Assembly (NCBI GenBank): GCA_947474365.1
Contig: CANJIU010000009.1
Span: forward strand, 1-64,000
Direction: 5' to 3'
Length of the DNA: 64,000 nucleotides
From: Opitutia bacterium
Lineage (GTDB): Bacteria > Verrucomicrobiota > Verrucomicrobiia > Opitutales > Opitutaceae
This document shows positions 51,189-61,700 of this stretch, piece by piece (position 1 is the stretch's first letter; every line of letters starts with the position of its first letter). Made by a program: the position numbers and the translations under genes. The notes beneath the pieces were generated by a model that was not told where the DNA came from, ran no database searches, and saw nothing but the letters and a program-made list of their open reading frames with translations.

Positions 51189-52697
51189 TCAGGGAAAACG
51201 CTTGCTCGCGCCAACCGCGTCCGCGCGCACCGTTCCATCCGCGGCGATCAGCGGCTGGGGATTCGGGAAGCGCCCGAGTTCATGGCAACCAGGACCAATA
51301 CCTTCGGTCCCCAGATCATCGCCCATCGCCTTCGCGATACCCCGGAGCCGTTTGACCTCGTCGGCGTGCTGCGCGGCGACGTTGTGCGCCTCCGCGATGT
51401 CATCACCGAGATGATAGAGTTCCCCTTTCGCGAGATGCAATTTCCACGGACCGGAACGCACCGCCTCGAGCGAGAATCCGCGAAAATAACAGAGGCTGTC
51501 ACGCGGCGGCTTTGCGGGGGTGCCCACGAAGGCGGGCCATTGGTCCACGCCGTCGATTTTCCGGCCCGGCGAGAGCTTCGCCCCCGCGAGCGCAGCAAAC
51601 GTCGGTAGCACATCCATCATCGAGGAAATGGCGTCGGTCGAGGTGCCCGCGGGAATCTTTCCGGGCCACCACACGATCGTGGGCACGCGCATCCCGCCCT
51701 CGAAGGTCGTGCCTTTGCTGCCGCGCAACGGCGTGTTGACGGCACCTTGCTGGACTGGGCCACCGTTGTCCGAGGTAAAAAGCACCAGTGTGTTCGCATC
51801 GATCTTGGCCTCGCGTAATGCGGCCAGCACCTGCCCCACGCTCCAGTCGATTTCCTGGACCCAGTCGCCCAAGAGACCGTGGCCGGACTTGCCCATGAAT
51901 TCGTCGCGCGGATAGTGCGGAAAATGCACGGCATTGTGCGCCAGATACAGGAAGAACGGGCGGTCGCGCTTCTCGCGCACAAACGACACCGCTCGTTCCG
52001 TGTAACGCCGCGCCAGCTGTAATTGGTCTTCCGCCCGCACCCGGCCGATGACCTTCCCGTTTTCCAGCAAGGGCAACGGCGGCTGCGCTCCGCGGATGCC
52101 TGTTCCTTTCTCCTCGGCCGGGAGGGCCTTTGCCGCCACGGTCTTGCCCGCTTTTGCATTCGGCAACGGAGCACCGCGACTGCTCTTCACCCCTTCGGAC
52201 GCGGGGCCCATGTCGTTCGAGTACGGCAGGCCCAGGTAAGTGTCGAATCCCCGACTCGTCGGCAGGAACGGTTTCTGGTCGCCAAGATGCCATTTGCCAA
52301 TCGCCGCCGTCACGTACCCGGCCAACTTCAGCACCTCCGCAATCGTCGGATCCGCCGGGTTGAGCCCAACCTCGGCGCCGGGGAAAAGTACGCCGGGGAT
52401 CGGCAGGACCCGTTTCGGATAGCAACCCGTCATCAAAGCGGAGCGCGACGGAGAACATACCGGAGCGGCGTAATAGCTCGTGAGCTTCCGACCCTCCTTC
52501 GCCATGCGATCGAGTTCGGGCGTGCGATTGCGCCCGCCAAACGGTCCGATCTCCCCGTAACCGAGGTCATCGATGTTGATGATGATCAAGTTGGGTCGCG
52601 GGGCAGCGGCAAACGAGGCCGCCACCGCGCCGAACGCGAGAATCACGGCAATCATGAGGTTGCGGAACAAGGAGCACGGCGCAGGTGAGGCTGGCAT
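51189..52697 (-). CDS. Exported formylglycine sulfatase 4
   Basis: A 502-residue S1-family sulfatase. Signal peptide about residues 1-31 (LMIAVILAFGAVAASFAAA). INIDDLGYGEIGPFG is the canonical first metal motif, Cys81 in CSPSR is the formylglycine precursor followed by SALMTG, GKWHLGDQ the second signature and TSDNGGP the later metal loop. A lysine/alanine-rich insertion (about 175-205, NAKAGKTVAAKALPAEEKG) is unusual. The ATG at 52697 is preferred to an upstream ATG since it begins the signal region. It is the last gene of the minus-strand operon, 55 bases after the next sulfatase. Confidence 0.92.
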   Translation of the reverse strand: MPASPAPCSLFRNLMIAVILAFGAVAASFAAAPRPNLIIINIDDLGYGEIGPFGGRNRTPELDRMAKEGRKLTSYYAAPVCSPSRSALMTGCYPKRVLPIPGVLFPGAEVGLNPADPTIAEVLKLAGYVTAAIGKWHLGDQKPFLPTSRGFDTYLGLPYSNDMGPASEGVKSSRGAPLPNAKAGKTVAAKALPAEEKGTGIRGAQPPLPLLENGKVIGRVRAEDQLQLARRYTERAVSFVREKRDRPFFLYLAHNAVHFPHYPRDEFMGKSGHGLLGDWVQEIDWSVGQVLAALREAKIDANTLVLFTSDNGGPVQQGAVNTPLRGSKGTTFEGGMRVPTIVWWPGKIPAGTSTDAISSMMDVLPTFAALAGAKLSPGRKIDGVDQWPAFVGTPAKPPRDSLCYFRGFSLEAVRSGPWKLHLAKGELYHLGDDIAEAHNVAAQHADEVKRLRGIAKAMGDDLGTEGIGPGCHELGRFPNPQPLIAADGTVRADAVGASKRFP

Positions 52698-52723
52698 GGT
52701 AAAGGAATTCACGGTGTTTTTTG

Positions 52724-52750
52724 CACTCAACTCTCAGCTGAATTTCTGCG
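52724..52750. repeat. Second copy of the 24526-24552 repeat
   Basis: These 27 bases match 24526-24552 with four differences and are preceded by the same T-rich TTTTTTGC context. The copy sits between two sulfatase genes, reaching the stop codon region of the upstream one. A dispersed mobile-like or REP-type element is likely. Confidence 0.5.
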
Positions 52751-52752
52751 CC

Positions 52753-54339
52753 TCAGTCGAGTGGCGCTTTTTCAAAATCAGTGTCCGACACCCACGGAGC
52801 CTTGAGCTTTTCGCCCTTCATGTAGCGCTCGTAGAAATTGACGTGGCCCGGGTTCGAGTGGACGTAGTGATCGAAGACATCGCCCTGACCGAACATCCGC
52901 GGATCCGCCTGCGCTTTCAGCTCGGCGTAGAGCGCGGTCTTGAAGGCGCTGCGCTGCTTTTCGGTCGTCGGCTGGAGCGCAAGATTTTGCAGGCAATCAG
53001 GATCCGACCTAAGGTCATAGAATTCGACGCCCGGCCTCCGACCAAAACAAAGGGCCCAGAAGCGATCGGCCGGGTTACCGCGCCGGGCGGCGAGGATGAG
53101 CGACTTGGTCGGGCTCGCATCGACGTTGAGGTAGCCGGTCTCGGGGTTGCACGCCGGCCAGCGCGAAGGTTCAAAGTTCTCGAGGTAGAGCAGACCGCCC
53201 TTCACCAGGCCGCGCACGGGATAGCCGGCGTCGTTGGGTCGGCCGATATCATGGCGCTCCATCCCGACGAGCACATGATCACGCGAGGGGTTCACCTGAC
53301 CGGAACGGTTTGAACGGAAAATATCCGTCAGACTGCGGCCGGGCGATTCGGCCATGCCGGTCTTCGACCAGGGCAAACCGGCGAGTTCGATAAAGGTCGG
53401 AGCAAGATCAATGAAGCTGACGTAGTCGTCGACCTTGCGGCCCCGGCCGGCGATCCCGCGGGCCCACATCGCGGCAAACGGCACGTGGTTGGAATACTCA
53501 TACACGCTGCCCTTGCCGCGCGGGAACGGCATGCCATGGTCGGAGGTCACGATCACCAGCGTGTTTTCCAACAGGCCGCGTTTCTCCAGCGCGGCGAGCA
53601 TCCGACCGAGGTGGCGGTCGAAGTGTTCGACCTCAAAGGCGTAGTCGAGCATGTCATTGCGCACGGTCTCGTTGTCAGGCCAGAAACCGGGCACGCGGTC
53701 GATCTCGTCGAGTCGGTGTCCGCCCTTCTTTACTCCCGAGCCAAACTCGTAGGCGCGATGCGGCTCGATCGCACCATACCAGAATGCCCACGGCTTGCCC
53801 GGCGGTGCGGCATTGAGGAAGTCGTCGAAGTTGGCGGCGTAATCCGAATTGCCGATGCCCGTCGCCGGCGGCGTGGCCTTGCGATCGTTGAAGGCCTTGC
53901 CGGTCATCAGACGCGGTTTGCCGGCGGCATCCTTCGCCACACCCGGCCCCCAGCCCTTGGTCGTGTGGCCGACGTGCCACCCGTTGTCGGCGAGCGCCTC
54001 ACCCCAGCCTTTGAACTCCGCCGGAAAGTAGCAGATATGGTTCGCGGCGTCTTTGAGCTGCCAGGAGTTGCGGCCGGTGAGAATGCAGGCACGCGAGGGC
54101 GCACACTTCGCGTTCGGCGTGTACACGTTGTTAAAGAGGATTCCGTCCCGCGCCACCCGGTCAAAATTCGGCGTACGCATCCACTTCGTGCCATAGGCGC
54201 CCGCGTGCGCCCCCCAGTCGTCCGCGATCGCGAAGAGAATGTTCGGAGTGTCGGCCGCCGGCACAACGGCCGGAAGCAACGCTGCGAATGCGACGGCCAA
54301 CAGGTTCTGCCGGGTGAGAAAACGAAACGAGATCTTCAT
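52753..54339 (-). CDS. Exported formylglycine sulfatase 5 (sulfamidase-like subgroup)
   Basis: A 528-residue S1-family sulfatase. Signal peptide about 1-29 ([18 protein letters not shown]). [14 protein letters not shown] is the first metal motif, Cys79 in CAPSR is the formylglycine precursor followed by ACILTGR, and [13 protein letters not shown] is the later metal loop, with DHG in place of DNG. DHG plus the [19 protein letters not shown] region is reminiscent of N-sulfoglucosamine (sulfamidase-like) members, but this is only a family-level impression. The ATG at 54339 starts the signal peptide; the longer upstream frame overlaps the neighbouring gene and is rejected. Confidence 0.9.
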   Translation of the reverse strand: MKISFRFLTRQNLLAVAFAALLPAVVPAADTPNILFAIADDWGAHAGAYGTKWMRTPNFDRVARDGILFNNVYTPNAKCAPSRACILTGRNSWQLKDAANHICYFPAEFKGWGEALADNGWHVGHTTKGWGPGVAKDAAGKPRLMTGKAFNDRKATPPATGIGNSDYAANFDDFLNAAPPGKPWAFWYGAIEPHRAYEFGSGVKKGGHRLDEIDRVPGFWPDNETVRNDMLDYAFEVEHFDRHLGRMLAALEKRGLLENTLVIVTSDHGMPFPRGKGSVYEYSNHVPFAAMWARGIAGRGRKVDDYVSFIDLAPTFIELAGLPWSKTGMAESPGRSLTDIFRSNRSGQVNPSRDHVLVGMERHDIGRPNDAGYPVRGLVKGGLLYLENFEPSRWPACNPETGYLNVDASPTKSLILAARRGNPADRFWALCFGRRPGVEFYDLRSDPDCLQNLALQPTTEKQRSAFKTALYAELKAQADPRMFGQGDVFDHYVHSNPGHVNFYERYMKGEKLKAPWVSDTDFEKAPLD

Positions 54340-54407
54340 GGGGAAGGGATAAAGTTGAACCGAGGTTCTGGAATTGAGCGAATGACACGCCGCAGGCAAC
54401 CGTACAG

Positions 54408-55922
54408 TCATCGCGCCCCGCCAGGTGAAAAGGTCTGTGCCTGAAGGTGGGCCGGTTTCACGCGCACTTCTTTCAGGGATCGCGTCGGATCGAAATTCGG
54501 GTTCGCTCCCGGAATTTCCGCTCCGCAGGACGCAAGCCACGCGCGAAGACGGCCCTTCAGCGCGACGACTCGGGCCGGTTCGCGGTCGGCGATGTCGAGC
54601 GCTTCTCCTGGGTCGCGACGCAGATTGAACAATTCGATCTTCGCTCCAGTCCGGTAGAGCCCCTTCGCGTCGACGCGGTCGCCGAAATACTCGATGAGTT
54701 TCCATTCCCCGTCGCGCACCACCGCGCACGGCGTCGCGCCCCAGCGCAAATCGTAGAGCGGGAGATGCCAGAACAACGCGCGCGGAGCGAGTTGCCCGCC
54801 GCGCAGGAGTGGCACGAGGCTCGTCCCATCGAGAGTATGCCGTTCCGGGGCCGACGCGGCCGCGGCCTCGAGCAGCGTCGGCATCCAGTCCACGACGTGA
54901 ATTGGCGTGGCGCTGACCAGACCCGGGGTGACGACGCCCGGCCAACGAACCAGACAGGGCACGCGCAGGCCGCCTTCGTAAGGGGAACCCTTGCCGGCGC
55001 GCAGCGGGGCGTTGCTGAACTCCTCCAAATCCATCTTCAGCTGCGTCGCGGTGCCAGGACCCTCGAGATACGGCTTCATGTCGTTCGCACGAAAGACCCC
55101 GCCGTTGTCCGAGAGAAACACGACCAGCGTGCGTTCGCGCAGCTTCAATTCGTCGATTCCGGCCATGAGCCGACCGACGGAATTGTCGAGATGCTCCAGG
55201 GCCGCGAGATAGGTCGCGTTGTGCAGGCCCTTGGCCGGCGCTCCCGCCGCGAGGTACTTCTCAATCAGCGCTGGCGGGGCAGAGACGCGACCGTGCACGG
55301 TATGATGGGCGAGATAGAAAAACCAAGGCCGCCCGGCGTTTGCCTTGATGAAGGCCAGCGCACGATCCGTCAGGTAATCGACGTGCTTGTCGCCATCGTT
55401 CGGGGAGCCGGGCCCTGGCGGCGCGCAAAAATCAAAGCCATAATGTGTCGCCGCTTCCGCCTTCAGAGCGACGTAGCTGCCATCCGCATTGGTGGTGAGA
55501 TGCCATTTTCCCGCGGTCCCCGTCGTGTAGCCGGCGGCGCGCAGGCTTTTCGGGAGGTTGGGCGTTTCGCGGGAAAGGTTCTCCGCAAACATCGGCTCAC
55601 GCACCGGCGCCCATGGGGTGCCGTACCATGGAATGACATGCCACATCCCATTCCGCGCCGTGTGCTGCCCCGTGAGCAGGGCCGCCCGGGTCGGCGTGCA
55701 TTGCGGCATCACGTACGCATCCGTGAAGCGCACGCCCTCGCGGGCGAGCGTGTCGAGGTGCGGCGTGGGCACCCGCTTGCTGCCGTAGCAGCTGAGCGTC
55801 GCCCACCCCTGATCGTCCGTAAGGATGAAGAGGATGTTGGGCTTTTCCGAAGCCGTCGAAAGCCGGTCCGTCATCAAAACCAGGATCGCCAAAAGAAAAC
55901 CGGGCCACATGGGGACGCGCAT
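54408..55922 (-). CDS. Exported formylglycine sulfatase 6
   Basis: A 504-residue S1-family sulfatase. Signal peptide about 1-25 ([17 protein letters not shown]). [15 protein letters not shown] is the first metal motif, Cys75 in CTPTR is the formylglycine precursor followed by AALLTG, GKWHLTT the second signature and LSDNGGV the later loop. ATG 55922 is used; a GTG one codon earlier is possible. It lies 30 bases after the SASA esterase stop and 68 bases before the next sulfatase, in line with one transcript. Acting next to an acetylesterase, it may desulfate a sugar that first needs deacetylation. Confidence 0.92.
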   Translation of the reverse strand: MRVPMWPGFLLAILVLMTDRLSTASEKPNILFILTDDQGWATLSCYGSKRVPTPHLDTLAREGVRFTDAYVMPQCTPTRAALLTGQHTARNGMWHVIPWYGTPWAPVREPMFAENLSRETPNLPKSLRAAGYTTGTAGKWHLTTNADGSYVALKAEAATHYGFDFCAPPGPGSPNDGDKHVDYLTDRALAFIKANAGRPWFFYLAHHTVHGRVSAPPALIEKYLAAGAPAKGLHNATYLAALEHLDNSVGRLMAGIDELKLRERTLVVFLSDNGGVFRANDMKPYLEGPGTATQLKMDLEEFSNAPLRAGKGSPYEGGLRVPCLVRWPGVVTPGLVSATPIHVVDWMPTLLEAAAASAPERHTLDGTSLVPLLRGGQLAPRALFWHLPLYDLRWGATPCAVVRDGEWKLIEYFGDRVDAKGLYRTGAKIELFNLRRDPGEALDIADREPARVVALKGRLRAWLASCGAEIPGANPNFDPTRSLKEVRVKPAHLQAQTFSPGGAR

Positions 55923-55952
55923 CACGGGGAGTCTCAGAAAAATCGCGTCAGC

Positions 55953-56882
55953 CTATCCCGCGAGCGCGCGATATTTCTCGGCGAACCGGCGGCCGATTTC
56001 GTTTTGCGCCGCGGTGTCGAAGTGCACGTTGTCACCGATGTTCGACTTGAGGTCGCGGGCGTCGACGCAGGCGGTGTGCGGCAATTTCGAAGGCAACGAC
56101 AGGAGGAGTCGGTTCATGTCGGCTTTGCGCCGGCCTTCGCCGTCCGGCGACATCTCGCCAATCGTGCAGGCGATAAAGGGTAGTTCGGGCAACGACAGGT
56201 CGGCGCGCAACGTTCGCACGAGCTTCAACAGTTTCTCCTCGTGGACTGGCAGGCGCTCATCAGTTGCGTCGGCCTCACCTTGCAGCCAGAGCACGGCGCG
56301 GATGCGGGCCTTCACCGGCGCGGTCGTCACCTGCGCAAGCCGGGCGCGGCGGAGGGCGTCGACGTAGAGTTTGGCGCCCGGTTGCCAGAGCGCGATCGCC
56401 GAACCGCCCACGGCGCAGGGAATCAGTCCGACCCGCAAATCGACGTTCCGAGCCGCCACCGCTTCGGCAAACGCCAGTCCTGGGCCGACGCCCGCGTTGT
56501 CGGCACCTTTGAAGGTCTTCGCGTCACCCGTGAGGTGGAGCGGATGCCGCGCGAGATACCACGCGTCATCCTTCAGATGCATCATGACGATACGCGGATC
56601 CCGCTTCGGTTCCTCGGGCATGAAGCCGCGGCCCTTCATGTTTGATTGGCCCATGAGCAGAAACAGATCGAGCCGCGTCACGCCGTCCGGGAATCGGTTA
56701 ATATCAACCGCTTGCAGCGGAGGCTTGGTCGGAGGCGGCGTCTGCGGCCGGGCGGACTTGGCCGCTTTCTTGTCGGCCGCGAAGCCCTGCGGAGCGACGA
56801 CGACCGCACCGAGGGCAATGAAGGTGGCGTTCAACCACTGGCGCCGGGTGCGAGGAATTCCGGATGCGCCGAATTCGTTCAT
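55953..56882 (-). CDS. Tat-exported sialate O-acetylesterase-like protein (SASA)
   Basis: A 309-residue SGNH-type esterase of the SASA/DUF303 family, which removes O-acetyl groups from sialic acid, xylan or other glycans. N-terminal RTRRQWLNATFIAL is a twin-arginine signal, followed by a lysine/proline-rich linker. Ser80 in LLMGQSNM is the nucleophile; an Asp/His pair is in GDNVHFD (Asp284, His287); VGGSAIALW and LWLQGEAD are the conserved oxyanion blocks. ATG 56882 (MNEFGASG) is chosen as it starts the Tat region. Together with sulfatases and the sialidase-like protein it points to an acetylated, sulfated glycan. Confidence 0.88.
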   Translation of the reverse strand: MNEFGASGIPRTRRQWLNATFIALGAVVVAPQGFAADKKAAKSARPQTPPPTKPPLQAVDINRFPDGVTRLDLFLLMGQSNMKGRGFMPEEPKRDPRIVMMHLKDDAWYLARHPLHLTGDAKTFKGADNAGVGPGLAFAEAVAARNVDLRVGLIPCAVGGSAIALWQPGAKLYVDALRRARLAQVTTAPVKARIRAVLWLQGEADATDERLPVHEEKLLKLVRTLRADLSLPELPFIACTIGEMSPDGEGRRKADMNRLLLSLPSKLPHTACVDARDLKSNIGDNVHFDTAAQNEIGRRFAEKYRALAG

Positions 56883-56911
56883 GAAGTGTGGTGAATTAAT
56901 TGGATCGCCGC

Positions 56912-57283
56912 TCAAGCATTCGGTTTCGAGCTGCGGTCTTTCCGGCTTGGAATCCGCAAAGGCGCTTCCTCCACGGACGAGGAAGAAACGGGAACTGCCG
57001 GCTGCGCCGCACCGCAATACTTGCAGTGGGCAGCGTCCAGCACGACCAGTTCACGGCACTCGCGGCAGACCCGCAGGGTAACATTCCGCTGTGAAAGCGG
57101 AAGGTCCCCGTCCGGCCCTCCGAGATAGAGTTGGCTCCGGTCGCCTTGCTCCTCGCCCACCGGGCGGCCCAACAACGGCCGACGCGGCCGGCGCGCGATC
57201 CGGCCCAAAATAACCCCCAGCACCACGACGAATCCGATCGGAAGGAACGCCACCAGCAGGACCTTCCCATCGAAGAAGCTCAT
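56912..57283 (-). CDS. Small membrane-anchored zinc-ribbon protein
   Basis: A 123-residue protein of unknown function. One transmembrane helix (about 8-29, VLLVAFLPIGFVVVLGVILG) is followed by a basic, proline-rich stretch (RRPRRPLLGRP), then a zinc ribbon with CREC (Cys73, Cys76) and CKYC (Cys87, Cys90), and a charged tail (SSSVEEAP). I did not recognise a named family. It starts three bases after the DUF1501 stop and 29 bases before the SASA gene, so it is a genuine member of the operon. A redox or chaperone-like role at the membrane next to haem and formylglycine proteins is possible but speculative. Confidence 0.7.
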   Translation of the reverse strand: MSFFDGKVLLVAFLPIGFVVVLGVILGRIARRPRRPLLGRPVGEEQGDRSQLYLGGPDGDLPLSQRNVTLRVCRECRELVVLDAAHCKYCGAAQPAVPVSSSSVEEAPLRIPSRKDRSSKPNA

Positions 57284-57286
57284 GCG

Positions 57287-58756
57287 TTACGCAAAAAGCT
57301 TCGTGACCGCCTTGGCTTTCACGAGTTCACGCGGCTGGTTGAGGTGATTGTAGACGATGGTCTCGGGATCGATGCCAAAGGCGTGATACATCGTGGCGAG
57401 CAGTTCCGTCGGATGAACCGGATCCTTGGCGGGACTCGACGCCGTCTTGTCGGACTCACCGTGCACATACCCGCGCCGGATGCCGGCACCCGCGATGATG
57501 CTGGTGTAGCAGTACGGCCAATGGTCGCGACCATCGGCGCTGTTGTTGTTGCCCGACGTGCTGACGCCGCGTTCCGGACTGCGGCCAAATTCACCGAGCG
57601 CCACGACCAACGTCTCGCTCAGCAGCCCGCGTTGATCGAGATCCTCGAAGAGCGCACTGAGCCCCTGGTCCAGCATCGGGCCGGACTTGCCCTTCATCCG
57701 CTCGGTGAGGCCGACGTGATGGTCCCAGGAGTGATTGTCGGAATTGGCCACCTTGGGCCAGATCACCTCGACGACCCGCGTGCCTGCCTCGACGAGGCGG
57801 CGCGCAAGCAGCAGACTTTGCCCAAACGTGTTCCGCCCGTAGCGATCACGAAGTTTCTCACCTTCGGCCGCGATATTGAATGCTTCGCGCGCCCGTCCCG
57901 ATACGATGAGGTTCAGCGCCCGCTGGTAGTACTCGTCGAGATTGTAGGAGGCCGTCGCCTTTTCGATGTCCGGCATCGCGCCCTCGATCGTCTCGCGCAG
58001 TTTCGCGCGGCGCTCCAAACGCATCGCAAAGACCTCCTGCGGGAGCTTGAGGTCCTCGGTCTTGAGTCGGTCCATCTTGGACATGTCGAGGTCATCACCG
58101 TCGGGGAATAGCGTGTAGGGGTCGAAGGCCCGGCCAAGGAATCCGGCACTGCCGCCCTTGCCGACGACATTGGACTCCTGCAGCGGGCGCGGGAGCATCA
58201 CGAACGGCAGCATCGGCTCAGCGACGGGCTTGAGCCGTACAATATTGGAGCCGAAATTCGGAAAATCCTTCGCGTTGGGCGGCTCAAGCTGACCGGACGG
58301 ACTGACCTTGTCGGTCGTGTAGCCGGTCATGATCTGGTAAATCGCCGCCGTGTGATTGAAGAGCCCGTTTGGCGTGTAGCTCATCGAGCGGATCATCGTG
58401 AACTTGTCGTTCACCTTCGCGAGCTGCGGGATGATCTCGGTGAAGTTGACGCCCGGAATCTTGGTCGGAATCGGCTTGAACGCGCTGCGAATCTTGTCGG
58501 GCACATTCTCCTTCGGGTCCCAAAGATCAAGGTGCGACGGGCCGCCCTGGAGATACACCATGATGACGCTCTTGGCCTTGCCCCAGCCCGGGCCGCCACT
58601 GTTGCCGGCCGGCTTGGCCTCCGCTTTGAGCCGGAGCAATTGGCCGAGCGAAAGGCCCAGAATGCTGGAACCTCCGAGGCGCAGCAGATTGCGGCGCGTC
58701 ATCTTGGCGTGGGTGTCGCAGAGGTCGGTATTGAATCCACCGGGTAGACGAATCAT
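57287..58756 (-). CDS. DUF1501 protein (Tat-exported sulfatase-fold family)
   Basis: A 489-residue DUF1501 protein, a family common in Planctomycetes and Verrucomicrobia, typically Tat-exported and encoded next to DUF1549/DUF1553 proteins. N-terminal [19 protein letters not shown] is the twin-arginine signal. Family landmarks are [77 protein letters not shown] and [14 protein letters not shown]. The fold is alkaline-phosphatase/sulfatase-like, but no formylglycine motif is present. Biochemical role is unknown. It lies 33 bases after the DUF1549/1553 gene. Confidence 0.93.
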   Translation of the reverse strand: MIRLPGGFNTDLCDTHAKMTRRNLLRLGGSSILGLSLGQLLRLKAEAKPAGNSGGPGWGKAKSVIMVYLQGGPSHLDLWDPKENVPDKIRSAFKPIPTKIPGVNFTEIIPQLAKVNDKFTMIRSMSYTPNGLFNHTAAIYQIMTGYTTDKVSPSGQLEPPNAKDFPNFGSNIVRLKPVAEPMLPFVMLPRPLQESNVVGKGGSAGFLGRAFDPYTLFPDGDDLDMSKMDRLKTEDLKLPQEVFAMRLERRAKLRETIEGAMPDIEKATASYNLDEYYQRALNLIVSGRAREAFNIAAEGEKLRDRYGRNTFGQSLLLARRLVEAGTRVVEVIWPKVANSDNHSWDHHVGLTERMKGKSGPMLDQGLSALFEDLDQRGLLSETLVVALGEFGRSPERGVSTSGNNNSADGRDHWPYCYTSIIAGAGIRRGYVHGESDKTASSPAKDPVHPTELLATMYHAFGIDPETIVYNHLNQPRELVKAKAVTKLFA

Positions 58757-58789
58757 GGCGGGCCTTTTTTTGTGGGATGTGGGAAACGA

Positions 58790-61700
58790 TCAGCGGTTAA
58801 AGAGAAAAGCGGGCGTATTGATAATCGCCCACGCCAGATCCTGCGCGCCCGTGAGGCGTTGGTCGGCGAGTTGCTTCGAACTCATGGCAGCGTCGGCCCG
58901 CAATTGGGCGAGCTTGGGATCGATCGGCACCGGTCGCTCCGCCGCCGCGAGCGCCGACTTGAGTTCCTTGAGCTTCGCGTCCTCCGGAACCGGCGCCTTC
59001 GCCTTCGCGAGCGCCAACTGCTTTTTCAACAACCCACCGTCCGTTTCGCGATGGTAGGCGGAGAGCGTCTGGCGCTGCTCCGCCGTGCGTTCCGCCGCCG
59101 GCGTCGTCAAGGCGGCGAGCACATTTTCGGGAAGGCCGAGCTCCAGGGGATCCGTCGACGAGGTCGCCCAAAGCCGGAAGCGACCGATCGAAAAACCATC
59201 CTTGAAACGGTGCTGCAGAATGAAGTTGAGCGTGGCGCCCTCCGCTTTGCTGAGCGGCTCGGTCAGCGCAAAGCGGGCGTAGTGCGCCTCGCCATACTTG
59301 GGATTCACCGCCCAGCCGTCGCGTCCGCCCTCCGACTTCCCATTGACCGAGCCTTTCACGTCAAAGTCCTTCTGGGAAAAATCCGCCCTCGCATCCTTGA
59401 ACGCAACGTCCATCTGGTTCCGCTTGCCCCCGCGGTCGCTCCACTTGAGCAGCATCTCGGTGAGGACGAAATTGCCCGCGGCACGTCCGGGGCCGAAAGC
59501 CGGGAGGCTCTCGTGCGGTAGCACTTCCAACATGATGCCCGTGATGGTCGCGACCTTCGACTCCGCGGCGATCGTGTAGTCGACGAAATTCGCCATCGGC
59601 CCCGAGGCCAGATAGGAACCGTCATCCTGTTTCGTCAGCTTGATGAGGTTGTTCGCGTTGGCCGTCTTGATTTCCAGCGGAACCCAGGCCGTGCCGAGCC
59701 GGGCCGCGTCGAACGCCGACTCCCAGTCGGCCTGTTTTGTCACGAGCATTTTCTCGTAGGACGCCAGCGCCTCAGCTTCGGCGGCGATCTTCTCCTCGCG
59801 CTTCCGGGCGGCCTCTGCGACTTCTCCGGCAATTTCGGTCGTCCGCGTCTTGACCGCGAGGGACGCGGCCGCGATGGCGGCCGCGCGCTCCTGACTTTTC
59901 TGCGCGAAAATCGGCTTCCACCATTCCTCGCGCTGCGCGAGTTCGGTGACGAGCTGCGCATCCTGTCCGCCGATCGTGCTCCAGGCGGCGATCGTCGAGT
60001 CGGTCTCCTTCTTGGTCGCATGCCGGTTGAGTGTGCGCAGGAAAATCTCATCCACCAGCGCGCGATCATCGGTCGCCTTCGACGCCAGGCTGGCCAGTTC
60101 GTTTTTCGGATCGTTGATCGCACCCGATACCGCCGGACCGCTGAGGAGCGCCATGATCGACCCAAGCCCGAGATCGCCACTGCGTTCGCATTCACACGCC
60201 GACTCACGCGCCGGCCGTCCGAGGCTCGCCAGCAAACCGCTCGGCACATCGACCGCGGAATCCGGCAGCTGGGCCGCCCGCGTGCCGGGTTTGACCCCGG
60301 GGAAATTCGGCACCGAACCCGTGACGCGCAGCACCGCATCGAACAGCACCTCGGCCGGCAGCCGACGCGCCATGGCGTGCGAATAATTTATCCGGTCATC
60401 CGCGTTCCACTTGTGGGTTCCAACGGTGAGCTGGTAGGTGCGCGACTGGCAGATGAGCCTTTGCAAACGGCGCACGTCGAATCCGCCCTGGACGAATTCC
60501 TGCGTGAGGTACTGCAACAATTCCGGGTTCGACGGCGGATTGCCCGCACGGATGTCGTCGAGCGGATCGATCAGCCCGACGCCGAGGAGGTAGCCCCACA
60601 TCCGGTTGACGTAGCTGAGCGCGAAGTAACGATTGTCCGGTGAGGTAATCCATCCGGCCAGGTTTTCGCGACGGGTGGGCTTCTCCTGCGTGGCTGTGAA
60701 TTTCGCCGGATAGGGAAAATCGGGCGCTGTGACCTGCCCGGTTCGGTCGTGCTTCATCTCGCCCTCAGCTTTGTCATAGGCGATTTCGAAAAGCGGCTTG
60801 GCCCCCTCCACTGCCGTTCCAGCGATGGTCCTGTTGCCGGCGGCCGGATCCTTTTTCAGGTCCGTCTGGGCGAAAAAGGCCGACATCTGGTAATACTGGT
60901 CCTGCGTCCAACGTTCGAACGGATGGTCATGGCACTTGTTGCAATTGAAACGGGTGGCGAGGAAGAGATGAGTGGTGTTCTCCATCGTCTCCGCCGGCGT
61001 CCGCAGGACTTTGAAATAACTCGCCGCGGGGTTGTCCTTGTTCGAGCCGCTCGCCGTGAGAATTTTCCGCGCAAATTGATCATAGGGCGTGTTGGCTGCG
61101 ATTTCCTGCCGGATCCACTCGCGGAACAGCTTTGCGCCGTCCTCCCCGAGGAACTTCCGGTTCACCTGGAGGAGATCCGCCCACTTGTTGGACCAATGTT
61201 CCACATAGTCCGGCGAACCAATGAGCCGGTCGATCACCGCGTCGCGCTTCACCCGCACCGACCGCTTGTCCGCCAGAAACTCCCGCACCTCCGCCGTCGT
61301 CGGGGGCAGGCCGGTGAGATCGAGATATACCCGTCGGAGGAAGTCCTCGTCGCTGCACAGGCCCGACGGAAGAATCTTCATCCGCTGCCATTTCGCCGCG
61401 ATCAACTCGTCGACCCGGTTCCATTTCTCCGGTTCGCTCCAGACAAAGCCTGAACGGTCACCCATTACGGTCACCGTCGTGGCCGCGTAATTGCCTTCGT
61501 AGCGCGCCAGCACGGGCGCCTCGCCACGACGCAACGTGCTGACCAGGCCGCCGCGCTCGGTGATCGCCACGTCGGTGTTGCCCGACTCGATGAACCCCTC
61601 GGCCGTGACATCCCGCTCCCGCCCGTCGGAATACGTGGCAATAATCCGCATCTGCTGCCGCGATCCGACGGCCTGCAGGACCGGATTTTTCGGCAACACC

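Noticed and set aside
54447-56183. 578-residue plus-strand open frame
   Set aside because: Runs opposite the sulfatase at 54408 and the SASA esterase, with repeated arginine-rich segments and no domain.
57287-58756. DUF1501 protein as a seventh sulfatase
   Set aside because: The fold is related but no CxPSR-type formylglycine motif is present.
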